Origin: Limiplasma sp958448555
GTDB taxonomy: Bacteria > Bacillota > Clostridia > Christensenellales > Aristaeellaceae
Reading direction: 5' to 3'
Length of the DNA stretch: 20,481 nt
Assembly (NCBI GenBank): GCA_958448555.1
Contig: CAUDEL010000053.1
Coordinates: 1-20,481, forward strand
Both the position numbers and the translations under genes were made by a program. Under the pieces are notes generated by a model. The model was given only the letters and a program-made list of their open reading frames with translations. It was not told where the DNA came from and did no database searches. Shown here one piece after another: positions 5,627 through 14,152 of the stretch (position 1 is the first letter of the stretch; every line of letters begins with the position of its first letter).

Positions 5627-7006
5627 TCAGAACGAGAGGCGTTCGCCGATGAAGGCGGGCAGGTCGTCCGCCTTGACGCGGACCTGGGTCATGGTGTCGC
5701 GGTCGCGCACGGTGACGGTGCCGTCCTCGACGGTGTCGAAATCGACCGTCACGCAAAGGGGCGTGCCGACCTCGTCCTGGCGGCGGTAGCGCTTGCCGAT
5801 GGAGCCGGTCTCGTCGTAATCGACCATGAAGTGTTTGGAGAGCTTTTCGTAGATCTCGGTGGCCAGGCCGCCGAGCTTGTTTTTTTGCAGGGGCAGCACC
5901 GCGCACTTGTAGGGCGCCAGCGCCGGGTGCAGGTGAAGCACCGTGCGCACGTCGCCGCCCTCGAGGGTCTCCTCGTCGTAGGCGTCGCACAGGAAGGCCA
6001 GGAGCATCCGGTCCACGCCCAGGGACGGCTCGATGCAGTAGGGCACGTACTTTTCGTTGGTCACGGGGTCGAGGTACTCCATGCTCTTGCCCGAGTGCTC
6101 CTGATGGCGGGTGAGGTCGTAGTCGGTGCGGTCGGCCACGCCCCACAGTTCGCCCCAGCCGAAGGGGAAGAGGTATTCAAAGTCCGTCGTCGCCTTGGAA
6201 TAGAAGGCGAGCTTTTCGGGCTCGTGGTCGCGAAGGCGCAGGTTTTCCTCCTTGAGGCCCAGGCTGAGTAGCCAGTCGCGGCAGAAGGCGCGCCAGTAAC
6301 CAAACCACTCGAGGTCCTCGCCGGGCTTGCAGAAGAACTCCAGCTCCATCTGCTCGAACTCGCGCACGCGGAAGATGAAGTTGCCCGGGGTGATCTCGTT
6401 GCGGAAGGACTTGCCGATCTGCGCGATGCCGGCGGGGAGCTTCTTGCGCGTGGCGCGCATGACGGACTGGAAGTTTACGAAGATGCCCTGCGCGGTCTCG
6501 GGGCGCAGGTAGATCTCGTTGGTCGCGTTCTCGGTCACGCCCGCGTGGGTCTTGAACATGAGGTTGAACTGGCGGATGCCGGTGAAGTCCTTCTTGCCGC
6601 ACACCGGGCAGACGATGTCATGCTCGTTGATGTAGGCCTCCAGCTCCGCGTTGGTCCAGCCGTCGCCCGTCTCCGCGCCCTGAGTGAAATCCTCGATCAG
6701 CTTGTCGGCCCGGAAGCGCGCCTTGCACGCGCGGCAGTCCATCAGCGGATCGTTGAAGCCGCCCACGTGGCCGCTGGCCACCCAGACCTCGCGGTTCATC
6801 AGGATCGCCGCGTCCAGGCCCACGTTGTATTTGTTCTCCTGTACAAACTTCTGCCACCAGGCGCGCTTGACGTTGTTTTTGAGCTCCACGCCCAGCGGGC
6901 CGTAGTCCCAGCTGTTGGCCAGGCCGCCGTAGATCTCGCTGCCCGGGTAGATGAAGCCGCGCCCCTTGCAAAGGGCGACGAGCTTGTCCATGGTCAGAGC
7001 CGACAT
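5627..7006 (-). CDS. glyS: Glycyl-tRNA synthetase, single-chain class II type
   Basis: 459 aa. It charges tRNA-Gly with glycine using ATP in the cytoplasm. Class II motifs are visible: an N-terminal FIYPGSEIYGGL and YGPLG region, motif 2 around FRNE (201-204) with REFEQMELEFF after it, and motif 3 GVDRM (330-334). The C-terminal ~100 residues form the anticodon-binding domain (APYKCAVLPLQ). Two CxxC pairs (C91/C94 and C133/C136) suggest a zinc knuckle in the insertion. This is the dimeric eukaryote/archaeal-like bacterial form, not the alpha2-beta2 enzyme. The ATG at 7006 is preferred because AGGGGAGAG lies 8 nt upstream; an in-frame start further up would overlap the -35 box. The gene is convergent with the ABC operon and divergent from maf. 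Confidence 0.96.
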   Translation of the reverse strand: MSALTMDKLVALCKGRGFIYPGSEIYGGLANSWDYGPLGVELKNNVKRAWWQKFVQENKYNVGLDAAILMNREVWVASGHVGGFNDPLMDCRACKARFRADKLIEDFTQGAETGDGWTNAELEAYINEHDIVCPVCGKKDFTGIRQFNLMFKTHAGVTENATNEIYLRPETAQGIFVNFQSVMRATRKKLPAGIAQIGKSFRNEITPGNFIFRVREFEQMELEFFCKPGEDLEWFGYWRAFCRDWLLSLGLKEENLRLRDHEPEKLAFYSKATTDFEYLFPFGWGELWGVADRTDYDLTRHQEHSGKSMEYLDPVTNEKYVPYCIEPSLGVDRMLLAFLCDAYDEETLEGGDVRTVLHLHPALAPYKCAVLPLQKNKLGGLATEIYEKLSKHFMVDYDETGSIGKRYRRQDEVGTPLCVTVDFDTVEDGTVTVRDRDTMTQVRVKADDLPAFIGERLSF

Positions 7007-7046
7007 CGCCGTTTCTCTCCCCTCACGTTGGTTGGAATCGTTCTTT

Positions 7047-7075
7047 ATCATAGCCGCGCCGCGCCGCTTTGTCAA
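7047..7075 (-). promoter_or_regulatory. glyS promoter
   Basis: On the minus strand: TTGACA (7070-7075), a 17-nt GC-only-plus-AA spacer, and TATGAT (7047-7052). The leader to the ATG is only about 35 nt, which leaves no room for a T-box antiterminator. Confidence 0.85.
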
Positions 7076-7135
7076 GAGAGGGCCTGATTCGCGGTTTTGT
7101 TACAAAGGCTTCGCGGGCCAAAAGCGTCCGCACGC

Positions 7136-7164
7136 TTCCCAGCGGAAGGAAACTGTGCTATAAT
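7136..7164 (+). promoter_or_regulatory. Promoter of the maf-mre-rodA unit
   Basis: A consensus TATAAT at 7159-7164 with an extended -10 TG (7156-7157) and a weak TTCCCA -35 at 17-nt spacing. It is divergent from the glyS promoter, about 60 bp away. The expected leader is ~40 nt before the GTG start of maf. Confidence 0.75.
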
Positions 7165-7213
7165 AAGCTGTTGTAACCTACTCACTTCATCGGTCAGGGA
7201 GGAGCGGTCGGCG

Positions 7214-7849
7214 GTGGAAGAGAAGATCATCCTGGCGTCGGGGTCGGCCAGGCGAAAGGCCATGCTGGAGATGTACGGGATTCCCTTCGAGGTGATTCCC
7301 TCGGGCATGACCGAGTTTTTCGCGGAGGGCAGCGGCCAGTTCCGCGCCCTGGACATGGCCAAGAAAAAGGCCTTCATGGTCAGCTTCCGAAACCCCGGCC
7401 GCTGGGTCCTGGGCGCCGACACCATGGTCAAGGTCGGCAAGATCTACCTGGGCAAGCCCAGGGACGAGGAGGACGCCGTGCGCATGCTCAAGATGCTCAG
7501 CGGCCGCCACCACTACGTCTTTACCGGCGTGTGCCTGCGCTCCCCGGAGGGCAGGGAGTTTTACGAGTGCGACATCACGCGCGTGTTCTTCCTCAGGCTC
7601 AAGGAGGAGACCATCCGCCGCTACGTCGCCACCGGCGAGCCCATGGGCAAGGCCGGCGCCTATGCCCTGCAGGGCATGGCCAGCCTCTTTATCAGCCAGA
7701 TCAACGGCAGCCACACCAACGTCATGGGCCTGCCGCTGTCCACCCTCACGCAGCTGTTTTGGCAGGCGGGCTTCAAGATCCCCTTCCAAAAGCCCCAGTG
7801 GCTGGAAACCTGGGACGGCGAAGACGACAGATATGGGGAGAAGAAATAG
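7214..7849 (+). CDS. maf: Maf-family nucleoside triphosphate pyrophosphatase
   Basis: 211 aa. Maf proteins hydrolyse dTTP, UTP and modified NTPs to the monophosphate plus PPi, and their gene often precedes mreB. Visible motifs: ASGSARR near the N-terminus (the usual form is SASPRR), GADTMV with LGKP shortly after, LSGRHHYVFTGV, and the C-terminal AGAYALQGMASLFI plus NVMGLPLSTL. A usually acidic position before KAG reads GKAG here (TGEPMGKAG), a deviation from the common EPxDKAG. The GTG start at 7214 follows AGGGAGGAG by 9 nt; longer upstream frames have no ribosome site and overlap the promoter. The stop is directly followed by the mreB ATG, with zero spacing. Confidence 0.9.
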   Translation: MEEKIILASGSARRKAMLEMYGIPFEVIPSGMTEFFAEGSGQFRALDMAKKKAFMVSFRNPGRWVLGADTMVKVGKIYLGKPRDEEDAVRMLKMLSGRHHYVFTGVCLRSPEGREFYECDITRVFFLRLKEETIRRYVATGEPMGKAGAYALQGMASLFISQINGSHTNVMGLPLSTLTQLFWQAGFKIPFQKPQWLETWDGEDDRYGEKK

Positions 7850-8878
7850 ATGGGTTTTGTGGCGCACGACCTGGGCGTGGACCTGGGCACCAGCAACACG
7901 CTGGTTTACGTCAAGCACAAGGGGATCATGATTAGCGAGCCGACCATCGTGGTCGTGGACGCCGTGGGCGAGCGCAAGGTGCGCGCCGTGGGCGACGACG
8001 CCAAGATCATGCTGGGCCGCACCACCGAGGGCGTGATGGCCGTCAGGCCCATGCGCGAGGGCGTCATCACGGATTTTGACATGACGGAGATCATGATCCA
8101 GTATTTCATGCGCAAGGCCATCGGCTCGAGCTATCTGGTCAAGCCGCGGCTGTTTCTCAGCTACCCCTGCTCCATCTCCGCCATCGAGCGCCGCGCCGTG
8201 GGCGAGGCCGCCAAGTACGCCGGAAGCCGCAAGGTCTATCTGGTCGAAAAGCCCTTCGCCGCCGCCCTGGGCAGCGGCCTGCCCGTCTTTGACCCCAACG
8301 GCTGCATGGTCGTGGACATCGGCGGCGGCACCACCGACGCCGCCGTCATCTCCCTGGGCGGCGTGGTCATCAGCCACTCCGTGCGCGTGGGCGGGGTGAA
8401 GATGGACGAGGCGATCACGGACTTCATCAAGCGCGAGTTCAACATCCTGATCGGCGACCGCACCGCGGAGGAGGTCAAGCTCGACCTGGGCGCCGCCCTT
8501 CCCCTGCGCGACGAGCGCCGGGCGCGCATCCGCGGCCGCGACATGGTCACCAACCTGCCTCAGACCACCGAGATCACCTCCACCCAGATCTACGAGGCCC
8601 TGCGCGAGCCGTGCCTGGCCATCCTGGGCGCCATCAAGTGGGTCCTGGAGCGAACGCCCCCCGAGCTGGCCGCCGACATCATGCACAACGGCATCTACCT
8701 CACCGGCGGCGGGTCGCTCCTCTACGGCATGGACCAGCTCATCGCAAGCGAGCTGGGCATCCCGGTGCTTCTCTCCAAGGAGCCCATGGACTGCGCCGCC
8801 CTGGGCCTTGGCAACATCATCGAAAACTACGAGCTTTTGGAGCATCTGGGCCGCACCAGCTTCTTAAAGCCATTCTGA
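7850..8878 (+). CDS. mreB: Rod-shape determining protein MreB (actin homologue)
   Basis: 342 aa, the normal family length. It polymerises on the inner membrane face into short filaments that orient the RodA-PBP2 wall-synthesis complex. The three nucleotide-binding signatures of the actin fold are present: phosphate-1 DLGVDLGTSNTLVYV (residues 7-21), phosphate-2 DIGGGTTDAAVI (156-167) and the adenosine motif LTGGGSLLYG (284-293). The start abuts the maf stop; GGGGAG lies 9 nt upstream inside maf, so the two are coupled. mreC follows after 13 nt. Only one mreB-like gene is in the window. Confidence 0.97.
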   Translation: MGFVAHDLGVDLGTSNTLVYVKHKGIMISEPTIVVVDAVGERKVRAVGDDAKIMLGRTTEGVMAVRPMREGVITDFDMTEIMIQYFMRKAIGSSYLVKPRLFLSYPCSISAIERRAVGEAAKYAGSRKVYLVEKPFAAALGSGLPVFDPNGCMVVDIGGGTTDAAVISLGGVVISHSVRVGGVKMDEAITDFIKREFNILIGDRTAEEVKLDLGAALPLRDERRARIRGRDMVTNLPQTTEITSTQIYEALREPCLAILGAIKWVLERTPPELAADIMHNGIYLTGGGSLLYGMDQLIASELGIPVLLSKEPMDCAALGLGNIIENYELLEHLGRTSFLKPF

Positions 8879-8891
8879 CGGGAGGACGGGC

Positions 8892-10139
8892 ATGAAGCTT
8901 AAGGTACCCAAGACCGAGCGCAAGCGTTCCAGGGATTCCAGGCTCCGCCGCGCGCTCAGGCGCGTTTTGATCGTGGGGCTGGTGGTCGCGCTGCTGCTGC
9001 TGGCGGCGACGCATCTGCTGCGCCTCATCACGGGCTACGACGTCCTCGCCGTGCCCGAGGAGGGCGTGGCCGCGGTCATGACCCCCATTCAGACCGGCTT
9101 TTCCTCGGTGGTGGACTGGGTGGTGGACTACCTCTACACGCTCAAGCTCAGGTCGCGCATCGAGCTGGAGTACAACGCCCTCAAGACCGAAAACGAGCAG
9201 CTCGTCTACGACGCCATGCTCGCCGAGGAATTGCAGCACAAGCTCACGGTCTACGAAAACCTCTACGACGAGATCGCCGCCAACGAGAGCCTCAACCCCC
9301 TCGTCGCCACCGTCATCGGCCGCGAGAGCGGCAACTACTTCTCCGTCTTCACCATCAACAAGGGCTCCAACGACGGCGTGGAGGACTTCATGGCCGTCAC
9401 CATGGACGGCGCCATGGTCGGCTACACCTACAACGTCACCGCCACCAAGGCCACCGTGCGCACCATCATCGACAGCGAGGCCTCCATCGCCGCCCTCATC
9501 CAGTCCTCCCGCGACCAGGGCACCGTGCGCGGCACCCTCGGCGTGGACGGCACGCCCCTTTGCCGCATGTACTACCTGCCCGAGGACAACCTCCCCCGCC
9601 CCGGCGACGTGGTCGTCACCAGCGGCGTGGGGGACTTAAGCGACGGCCGCTCCTTCCCCAAGGGCATCCCCATCGGCACCGTGCGCGAGAGCACCCGCGG
9701 GATGGAAAGCAACAAGCAGTACGTGGTCATCGAGCCGCAGGCGGACTTTCAGCACGTCGAGTATGTGATCGTCCTGCGCTACCAGCCCACCGCCCAGGCC
9801 GTGGAGGAGCGCGCCAGCAGCAACGACGAGATCAGCTTCACCCCCCTGGATTCGCCCAAGCCCGTGCCCACCATTCAGATCGGCAGCGAGTTCTACCAGC
9901 TCGCGCCCACCCCCACCCCCACCCTCACGCCCGGCCCCACGGTCACCGCCGGCGAGGACGGCGAGGAGACGCTCATCACCCCCACGCCCACGCAGGCCAC
10001 CCCCGCGCCCGGCGAGAGCTACGAGTACCAGGTGCCCGACGCGGCGGCCACGGACGTGAGCTACGGATTTACCCTGCCGCCGACGGCCACGCCCAGCCCC
10101 ACGCCGCCGCCGCTGGATCTGTCGGTGGAGGAGGACTGA
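8892..10139 (+). CDS. mreC: Rod-shape determining protein MreC with Pro/Thr-rich tail
   Basis: 415 aa. A basic N-terminus is followed by one membrane helix (~24-46), a coiled-coil stretch (~85-120, LKTENEQLVYDAMLAEELQ) and the paired beta-barrel domain (~135-300) with the GSNDGVEDFMAV and VVVTSGVGDLSDG segments typical of MreC. It bridges MreB/MreD to PBP2 outside the membrane. Residues ~338-415 form a low-complexity tail of PTPTPTLTP and TPSPTPPP blocks with acidic patches, which pushes the protein beyond the usual ~270-330 aa. A GGGAGGA site precedes the ATG by 5 nt. mreD follows after 2 nt and its ribosome site lies inside the end of this gene. Confidence 0.95.
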   Translation: MKLKVPKTERKRSRDSRLRRALRRVLIVGLVVALLLLAATHLLRLITGYDVLAVPEEGVAAVMTPIQTGFSSVVDWVVDYLYTLKLRSRIELEYNALKTENEQLVYDAMLAEELQHKLTVYENLYDEIAANESLNPLVATVIGRESGNYFSVFTINKGSNDGVEDFMAVTMDGAMVGYTYNVTATKATVRTIIDSEASIAALIQSSRDQGTVRGTLGVDGTPLCRMYYLPEDNLPRPGDVVVTSGVGDLSDGRSFPKGIPIGTVRESTRGMESNKQYVVIEPQADFQHVEYVIVLRYQPTAQAVEERASSNDEISFTPLDSPKPVPTIQIGSEFYQLAPTPTPTLTPGPTVTAGEDGEETLITPTPTQATPAPGESYEYQVPDAAATDVSYGFTLPPTATPSPTPPPLDLSVEED

Positions 10140-10141
10140 AG

Positions 10142-10687
10142 GTGCTAAGCAAACTCGTCAAGGTCTCCCTGCTCACGCTCCTGGCCTACCTTTTGCAGGC
10201 CAACGTCGCCGAGTACCTCTCCATCGCCGATATCGCGCCCTCCCTGGCCCTGGCCATCATCGCCGTGGCCACGGTCGCCCTGGGCCGCAAGTACACCTTC
10301 ATGATGTCCCTCGCCGTCGGCTATCTCCTGGAGATCATGCTGCCGATGCTGGACTACCTCACCCTCATCCTCTACCCCGTGTGCTGCATGCTCGGCGCCC
10401 TGGCCTTCTCCGACAAGAGCGAGCGAAGGCTCGAGGAGGAGCGCACCGCCGGCCGCCGCGCCCGCCAGCTCAACCCCCACATCCGCACGCCCCTTTGCGC
10501 CGCTTTGAGCACCCTGGTCTTTGAGGGCGTCAACCTCATCTACATCTACCTCTCCGGCGTCACCCTGGACGCGGGCCATCTGGGCCGCGCGCTCATCGAC
10601 GTTCTCTACACCGCGGCCGTCGCGGCCGCCATCCAGTTCCCCATCCGATACTGGCTTGGCACCTACAGGCTGGCCAAGGCCAGGTAA
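10142..10687 (+). CDS. mreD: Rod-shape determining protein MreD
   Basis: 181 aa, strongly hydrophobic, with about five or six predicted membrane helices and one hydrophilic basic/acidic loop (SDKSERRLEEERTAGRRAR) in the middle. MreD proteins are poorly conserved; the call rests on size, topology and position directly between mreC and a class B penicillin-binding protein gene. The start is GTG at 10142, 2 nt after the mreC stop, with GGAGGAGG 7 nt upstream; no ATG suits. The GNMT-like or transporter alternatives are not supported by any motif. Confidence 0.87.
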   Translation: MLSKLVKVSLLTLLAYLLQANVAEYLSIADIAPSLALAIIAVATVALGRKYTFMMSLAVGYLLEIMLPMLDYLTLILYPVCCMLGALAFSDKSERRLEEERTAGRRARQLNPHIRTPLCAALSTLVFEGVNLIYIYLSGVTLDAGHLGRALIDVLYTAAVAAAIQFPIRYWLGTYRLAKAR

Positions 10688-10710
10688 GACCGAAACGGAG
10701 GTGATTTTCC

Positions 10711-13329
10711 GTGCCAAGGCGCGTCAGGCAACCCAGGGACCGCCAGGGCTACAACCTGGGAGGGCGCTATCTGGCCTTCCTGCTCATTACCCTGGGCATG
10801 TTCGCCTATCTGCTTTCGGGCGTGTTTCGCATACAGGTGGTCGAGAGCGAAACGTATCTCTCCGACGCCGAGAGCAGCCGCACCAAGACCATCACCCTGC
10901 GCGGCAGCCGCGGCATGATTACCGACGCCGACGCCGTCATCCTCGCCCGCGACGACGACATCTACAACGTCACCTTTTACCGCGACGCCAGCCAGAACTC
11001 CGCCGCCCAGTACCGCGAGCTGACCGAGAGCATCGTGGAGACCGTCGCCATCATCGAGAAAAACGGAAACGAGCTGGACGTCGACCCCGCCATCGTGCGC
11101 GACGAGGAGACGGGCGAGTGGGTCTTCAACTTCGGCAGCGGCGTGAGCGACTCGGTGCTTCAGACCCGCGAAAACCAGTGGCGAAGCAACAACTACATGT
11201 CCGCCACCGGCTATCCCACCCCAGAGAGGTGCCTCAACCAGCTCAAAAAGCGCTACAAGATCGCCAACTCCCAGGAGGAGGCCGACCAGCGCAAGGCCGC
11301 CAGCTCCGACCCGGCGACGTACGTCGAGGACATGGTGCTGGAGGAGGAAACCATGCTCAAGGTCATGGCCGTCTACAGCGAAATGCAGATGAACCTCTTT
11401 AACTCCCAGCCTATCGTCATCGCCGAGGACGTGCCCTACGAAACCGTCATCGAGATCGAGACGCAGTCCATGACGCTGCCGGGCATGGAGATCGCCATGG
11501 GCACCAAGCGCGTCTACCCGCGCGGCACGCTGGGCTCGCAGGTCATCGGCTACATGGGCGCGATCCCCTCCACGGAGAAGTGGCTGGAACTTCAGGAGAA
11601 GGGCTACAAGTACTCCGACACCATCGGCCGCGACGGCATCGAGGCCTCCATGGAGGACTGGCTGACCCAGAACAGCGACCTGCGCCAGGGCTACCGCGAG
11701 GTCGAGCGCAACAGCGTGGGCAAGATCACCCGCGAGCTGAGCTACACCGAGCCCGAGGACGGCAACAACGTCAAGCTCACCATCATCGCCAGCTATCAGC
11801 AGCAGGCCGAGCGCGCCCTGGCCGAAAACGTCGCCTCCACCCGCGAGGTGCAGGAAAAGAAGCTGATGAACGCCACCTGGCTCGAGCAAAACCGCGAGGA
11901 CATCCTCAGCCGCTCCTGGGACCAGTACCCCCTCTCCCTGGCCGAGCGCGCCGCCATGATGGTCATCGACATGGAGGGCCGCGTGCTGGCCATGGCCAAC
12001 TATCCCACCTTTGACCTAAACGCCCTCGTCGCCGCCGGCCCCGAAAGCCGCGCCATCCTCTCCGACAGCCGCAACGTCCTGATGAACTACAACATCCACG
12101 CCCGCGGCACCCCAGGCTCCATCTTCAAGATGGTCTCGGCCCTGGGCGCCATGCTGGAGGGCGAGCTGTTTGTCAATGAGACCATCAACGACGAGGGCCG
12201 CTTCATGCTGGTCACCAACGTCGAAAGCCAGGCGCCCAAGTGCTGGATCAGCGAGGGACAGCGCTACAAGCACCAGAGCCAGACCATCATCGAGGGCCTC
12301 TCCAACAGCTGCAACTACTTCTTCTATACCCTGGGCTACCGCCTGGGCGAGACGCGCCTGTACCAGTATGCCAGCGAGTTTGGCCTCACCAGCAAGACCG
12401 GCGTGGACCTGCCCGGCGAGCAGCGCAGCGTCGTGGGCTGCCAGACCAGCCTCTACGACCCCGACAAGGCCATGGGCGAGGCCTATCAGGACACCGCCAT
12501 CCCCATCATCGCCTTCAACTCCATCAAGCGCCACCTGCGCAACGAGGGCGCCAGCCGCAACATCACCTACGACGACGAGCGCCTCGACCGCTGCGTCAAG
12601 CGCCTGATGGACATGGCCGTCAACACCGCGCAGGGCGACTGGCTGCTCTACATGCGCCCCATCCTCATGGAGGAGCTCAACATGACCCGCGAGATGGTCT
12701 ACACCCAGAGCATCATCGGCGACACCTACAACTACCTCAACGACATCAAGTGGGGCCCCTCCCAGACCGTCCAGGTCGCCATCGGCCAGTCCATCACCGT
12801 CGTTACCCCCGCCGCCGTCAGCCGCTACGTCGCGGCCCTGGGCAACGGCGGCAAGGTCTACAACCTCATGCTCGTCGATTCCATCACCTCCCCCGAGGGC
12901 GACATCGTCAGCCAGCGCACCCCCAGCCTCTTTAACGAGTTCGAGGGCGCGGAGGAATATCTGCCCTACATCCTCGAAGGCATGAAGGGCGTTGTGGACG
13001 AGAGCGGTACCGCCGCCAAGTACTTTGGCAGCTGGAAGTACAAAAACATGGTCTGCGCGAAAACGGGAACCGCCGAGGTCACCACCATCGACCTGGAGAA
13101 CAACGCCTGGTTCGTCATGCTCGCCCCCTACGAGAGCGAGAAGGTGAACGGCGTGCCCGTCACCACCACGCAGCCGGAGATCGCCGTCGTCGTCTTCATC
13201 CCCAGCGGCTTCAGCGGCGGCGAGGCCAGCATGGCCGCCCGCGAGTTCGTGGGCTGGTACATGGACCAAAAGACCCTTCGCAGCACCGAAAACACCGTCT
13301 TCCCGGGCGGCAACCAGCTCGCCCCGTGA
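10711..13329 (+). CDS. mrdA: Class B penicillin-binding protein 2 (elongation transpeptidase)
   Basis: 872 aa. It cross-links side-wall peptidoglycan with RodA. One N-terminal membrane anchor (~18-40) is followed by a pedestal with LRGSRGMITDADAVILA, the usual start of the PBP2 dimerisation domain, and a C-terminal transpeptidase. Catalytic motifs: S470-IF-K473 in GTPGSIFK, S533-C-N535 and K784-T-G786. The protein is longer than most PBP2s (about 600-720 aa); extra material lies in the pedestal (~110-230) and between SxN and KTG (~600-680). The usual IGQG reads IGQS. The GTG start has GGAGGTGA 6 nt upstream. No PASTA domains, so it is not a SpoVD-type protein. Confidence 0.93.
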   Translation: MPRRVRQPRDRQGYNLGGRYLAFLLITLGMFAYLLSGVFRIQVVESETYLSDAESSRTKTITLRGSRGMITDADAVILARDDDIYNVTFYRDASQNSAAQYRELTESIVETVAIIEKNGNELDVDPAIVRDEETGEWVFNFGSGVSDSVLQTRENQWRSNNYMSATGYPTPERCLNQLKKRYKIANSQEEADQRKAASSDPATYVEDMVLEEETMLKVMAVYSEMQMNLFNSQPIVIAEDVPYETVIEIETQSMTLPGMEIAMGTKRVYPRGTLGSQVIGYMGAIPSTEKWLELQEKGYKYSDTIGRDGIEASMEDWLTQNSDLRQGYREVERNSVGKITRELSYTEPEDGNNVKLTIIASYQQQAERALAENVASTREVQEKKLMNATWLEQNREDILSRSWDQYPLSLAERAAMMVIDMEGRVLAMANYPTFDLNALVAAGPESRAILSDSRNVLMNYNIHARGTPGSIFKMVSALGAMLEGELFVNETINDEGRFMLVTNVESQAPKCWISEGQRYKHQSQTIIEGLSNSCNYFFYTLGYRLGETRLYQYASEFGLTSKTGVDLPGEQRSVVGCQTSLYDPDKAMGEAYQDTAIPIIAFNSIKRHLRNEGASRNITYDDERLDRCVKRLMDMAVNTAQGDWLLYMRPILMEELNMTREMVYTQSIIGDTYNYLNDIKWGPSQTVQVAIGQSITVVTPAAVSRYVAALGNGGKVYNLMLVDSITSPEGDIVSQRTPSLFNEFEGAEEYLPYILEGMKGVVDESGTAAKYFGSWKYKNMVCAKTGTAEVTTIDLENNAWFVMLAPYESEKVNGVPVTTTQPEIAVVVFIPSGFSGGEASMAAREFVGWYMDQKTLRSTENTVFPGGNQLAP

Positions 13330-13352
13330 CGCGGGAGGGAGAGTGATTCACC

Positions 13353-14135
13353 ATGAGTCAGGCCTGGACCATCCTTTCCGGCAAGGGCGGCGTGGGCAAG
13401 AGCACGGTCGTGGCGGCGCTGGGCGCCGCCCTCGCCCGGCATAAGCTCCAATGCTGCCTGGTGGACGGGGACATGGGGCTTCGCAGCCTGGACATGCTTC
13501 TCAACGTACACAACAAGGTCGTCTATGACGCCCTGGACGTGGCCCGCAGGGACTGCAAGCTCAAATACGCCCTCATCCGCCACGCCGCCAACGACGCCCT
13601 CTGGCTTCTGCCCGCCTCCCAGATGGACCAGGCGGGCGACTGGGACGGCGAGGACGTGGCGCGCATCGTCAAAAAGCTCAAAAAGCGCATGGCCTACGTC
13701 CTCCTGGACGCCCCCGCCGGCGTGGGCGAGGGCGTGCGGGCTCTCCTTCGCGCCTCCGACCACGCGCTGGTGGTCGCCACCCCCGACGACCTGTCCATCC
13801 GCGACGCCGAGCGCGCCGTCGCCCTGGTTCAGGACGCCGGCCTCCCGCGCCCCATGCTGCTGGTCAACCGCGTCCAGCCCAAGCTCGTCGCGCGCGGCGA
13901 GATGTACAGCCCCCAGACGGTCGCCTCCACCCTGGATTTGCCGCTGCTGGGCTACGTGCCGGACGACGGCCGCGTGCTGCGCGCCGCGGGCAGGCACGAG
14001 AGCTTCATGGACTTCGACGGCCCGGCCCGGGAGGCCATGGAGCGCGTGACCCAGCGCTTCCTGGGCGAGTTTGTGCCCATGCCCCCGCTCCTTCGCCGCA
14101 GGCCCTGGCCCTTTGGCCGCGGCCTGGGCGCCTGA
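13353..14135 (+). CDS. minD: MinD-like ATPase (septum-site determination), lone
   Basis: 260 aa. It has a deviant Walker A, GKGGVGKST (10-18), with the signature Lys11 and P-loop Lys16. VDGDMGLRSLDMLL, VLLDAPAGVG (the switch II region) and a C-terminal LPLLGYVPDDGRVLRA follow, the last being typical of MinD. MinD dimerises on ATP at the membrane and recruits MinC to block division away from mid-cell. Here neither minC nor minE adjoins it: PBP2 is upstream and rodA downstream. The C-terminus (LLRRRPWPFGRGLGA) is not an obvious amphipathic membrane-targeting helix. A related ParA/MinD ATPase with another role is possible. GGGAGGGAG precedes the ATG. Confidence 0.85.
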   Translation: MSQAWTILSGKGGVGKSTVVAALGAALARHKLQCCLVDGDMGLRSLDMLLNVHNKVVYDALDVARRDCKLKYALIRHAANDALWLLPASQMDQAGDWDGEDVARIVKKLKKRMAYVLLDAPAGVGEGVRALLRASDHALVVATPDDLSIRDAERAVALVQDAGLPRPMLLVNRVQPKLVARGEMYSPQTVASTLDLPLLGYVPDDGRVLRAAGRHESFMDFDGPAREAMERVTQRFLGEFVPMPPLLRRRPWPFGRGLGA

Positions 14136-14152
14136 GGAGGTGAAGGCCGGGC

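Noticed and set aside
5363..6271. 302-codon plus-strand frame
   Set aside because: Its first third is repeat element and the rest is the complement of glyS, which has clear motifs on the other strand.
7007..7213. T-box or other riboswitch in the glyS/maf intergenic region
   Set aside because: Both promoters leave leaders of only ~35-50 nt, and no T-box sequence or specifier stem is seen.
7187..8845. 552-codon minus-strand frame opposite maf and mreB
   Set aside because: Antisense shadow; both plus-strand genes have full family motifs and ribosome sites. Similar shadows at 12016-13269, 13952-15448, 15887-17185 and 17548-18999 were dropped for the same reason.
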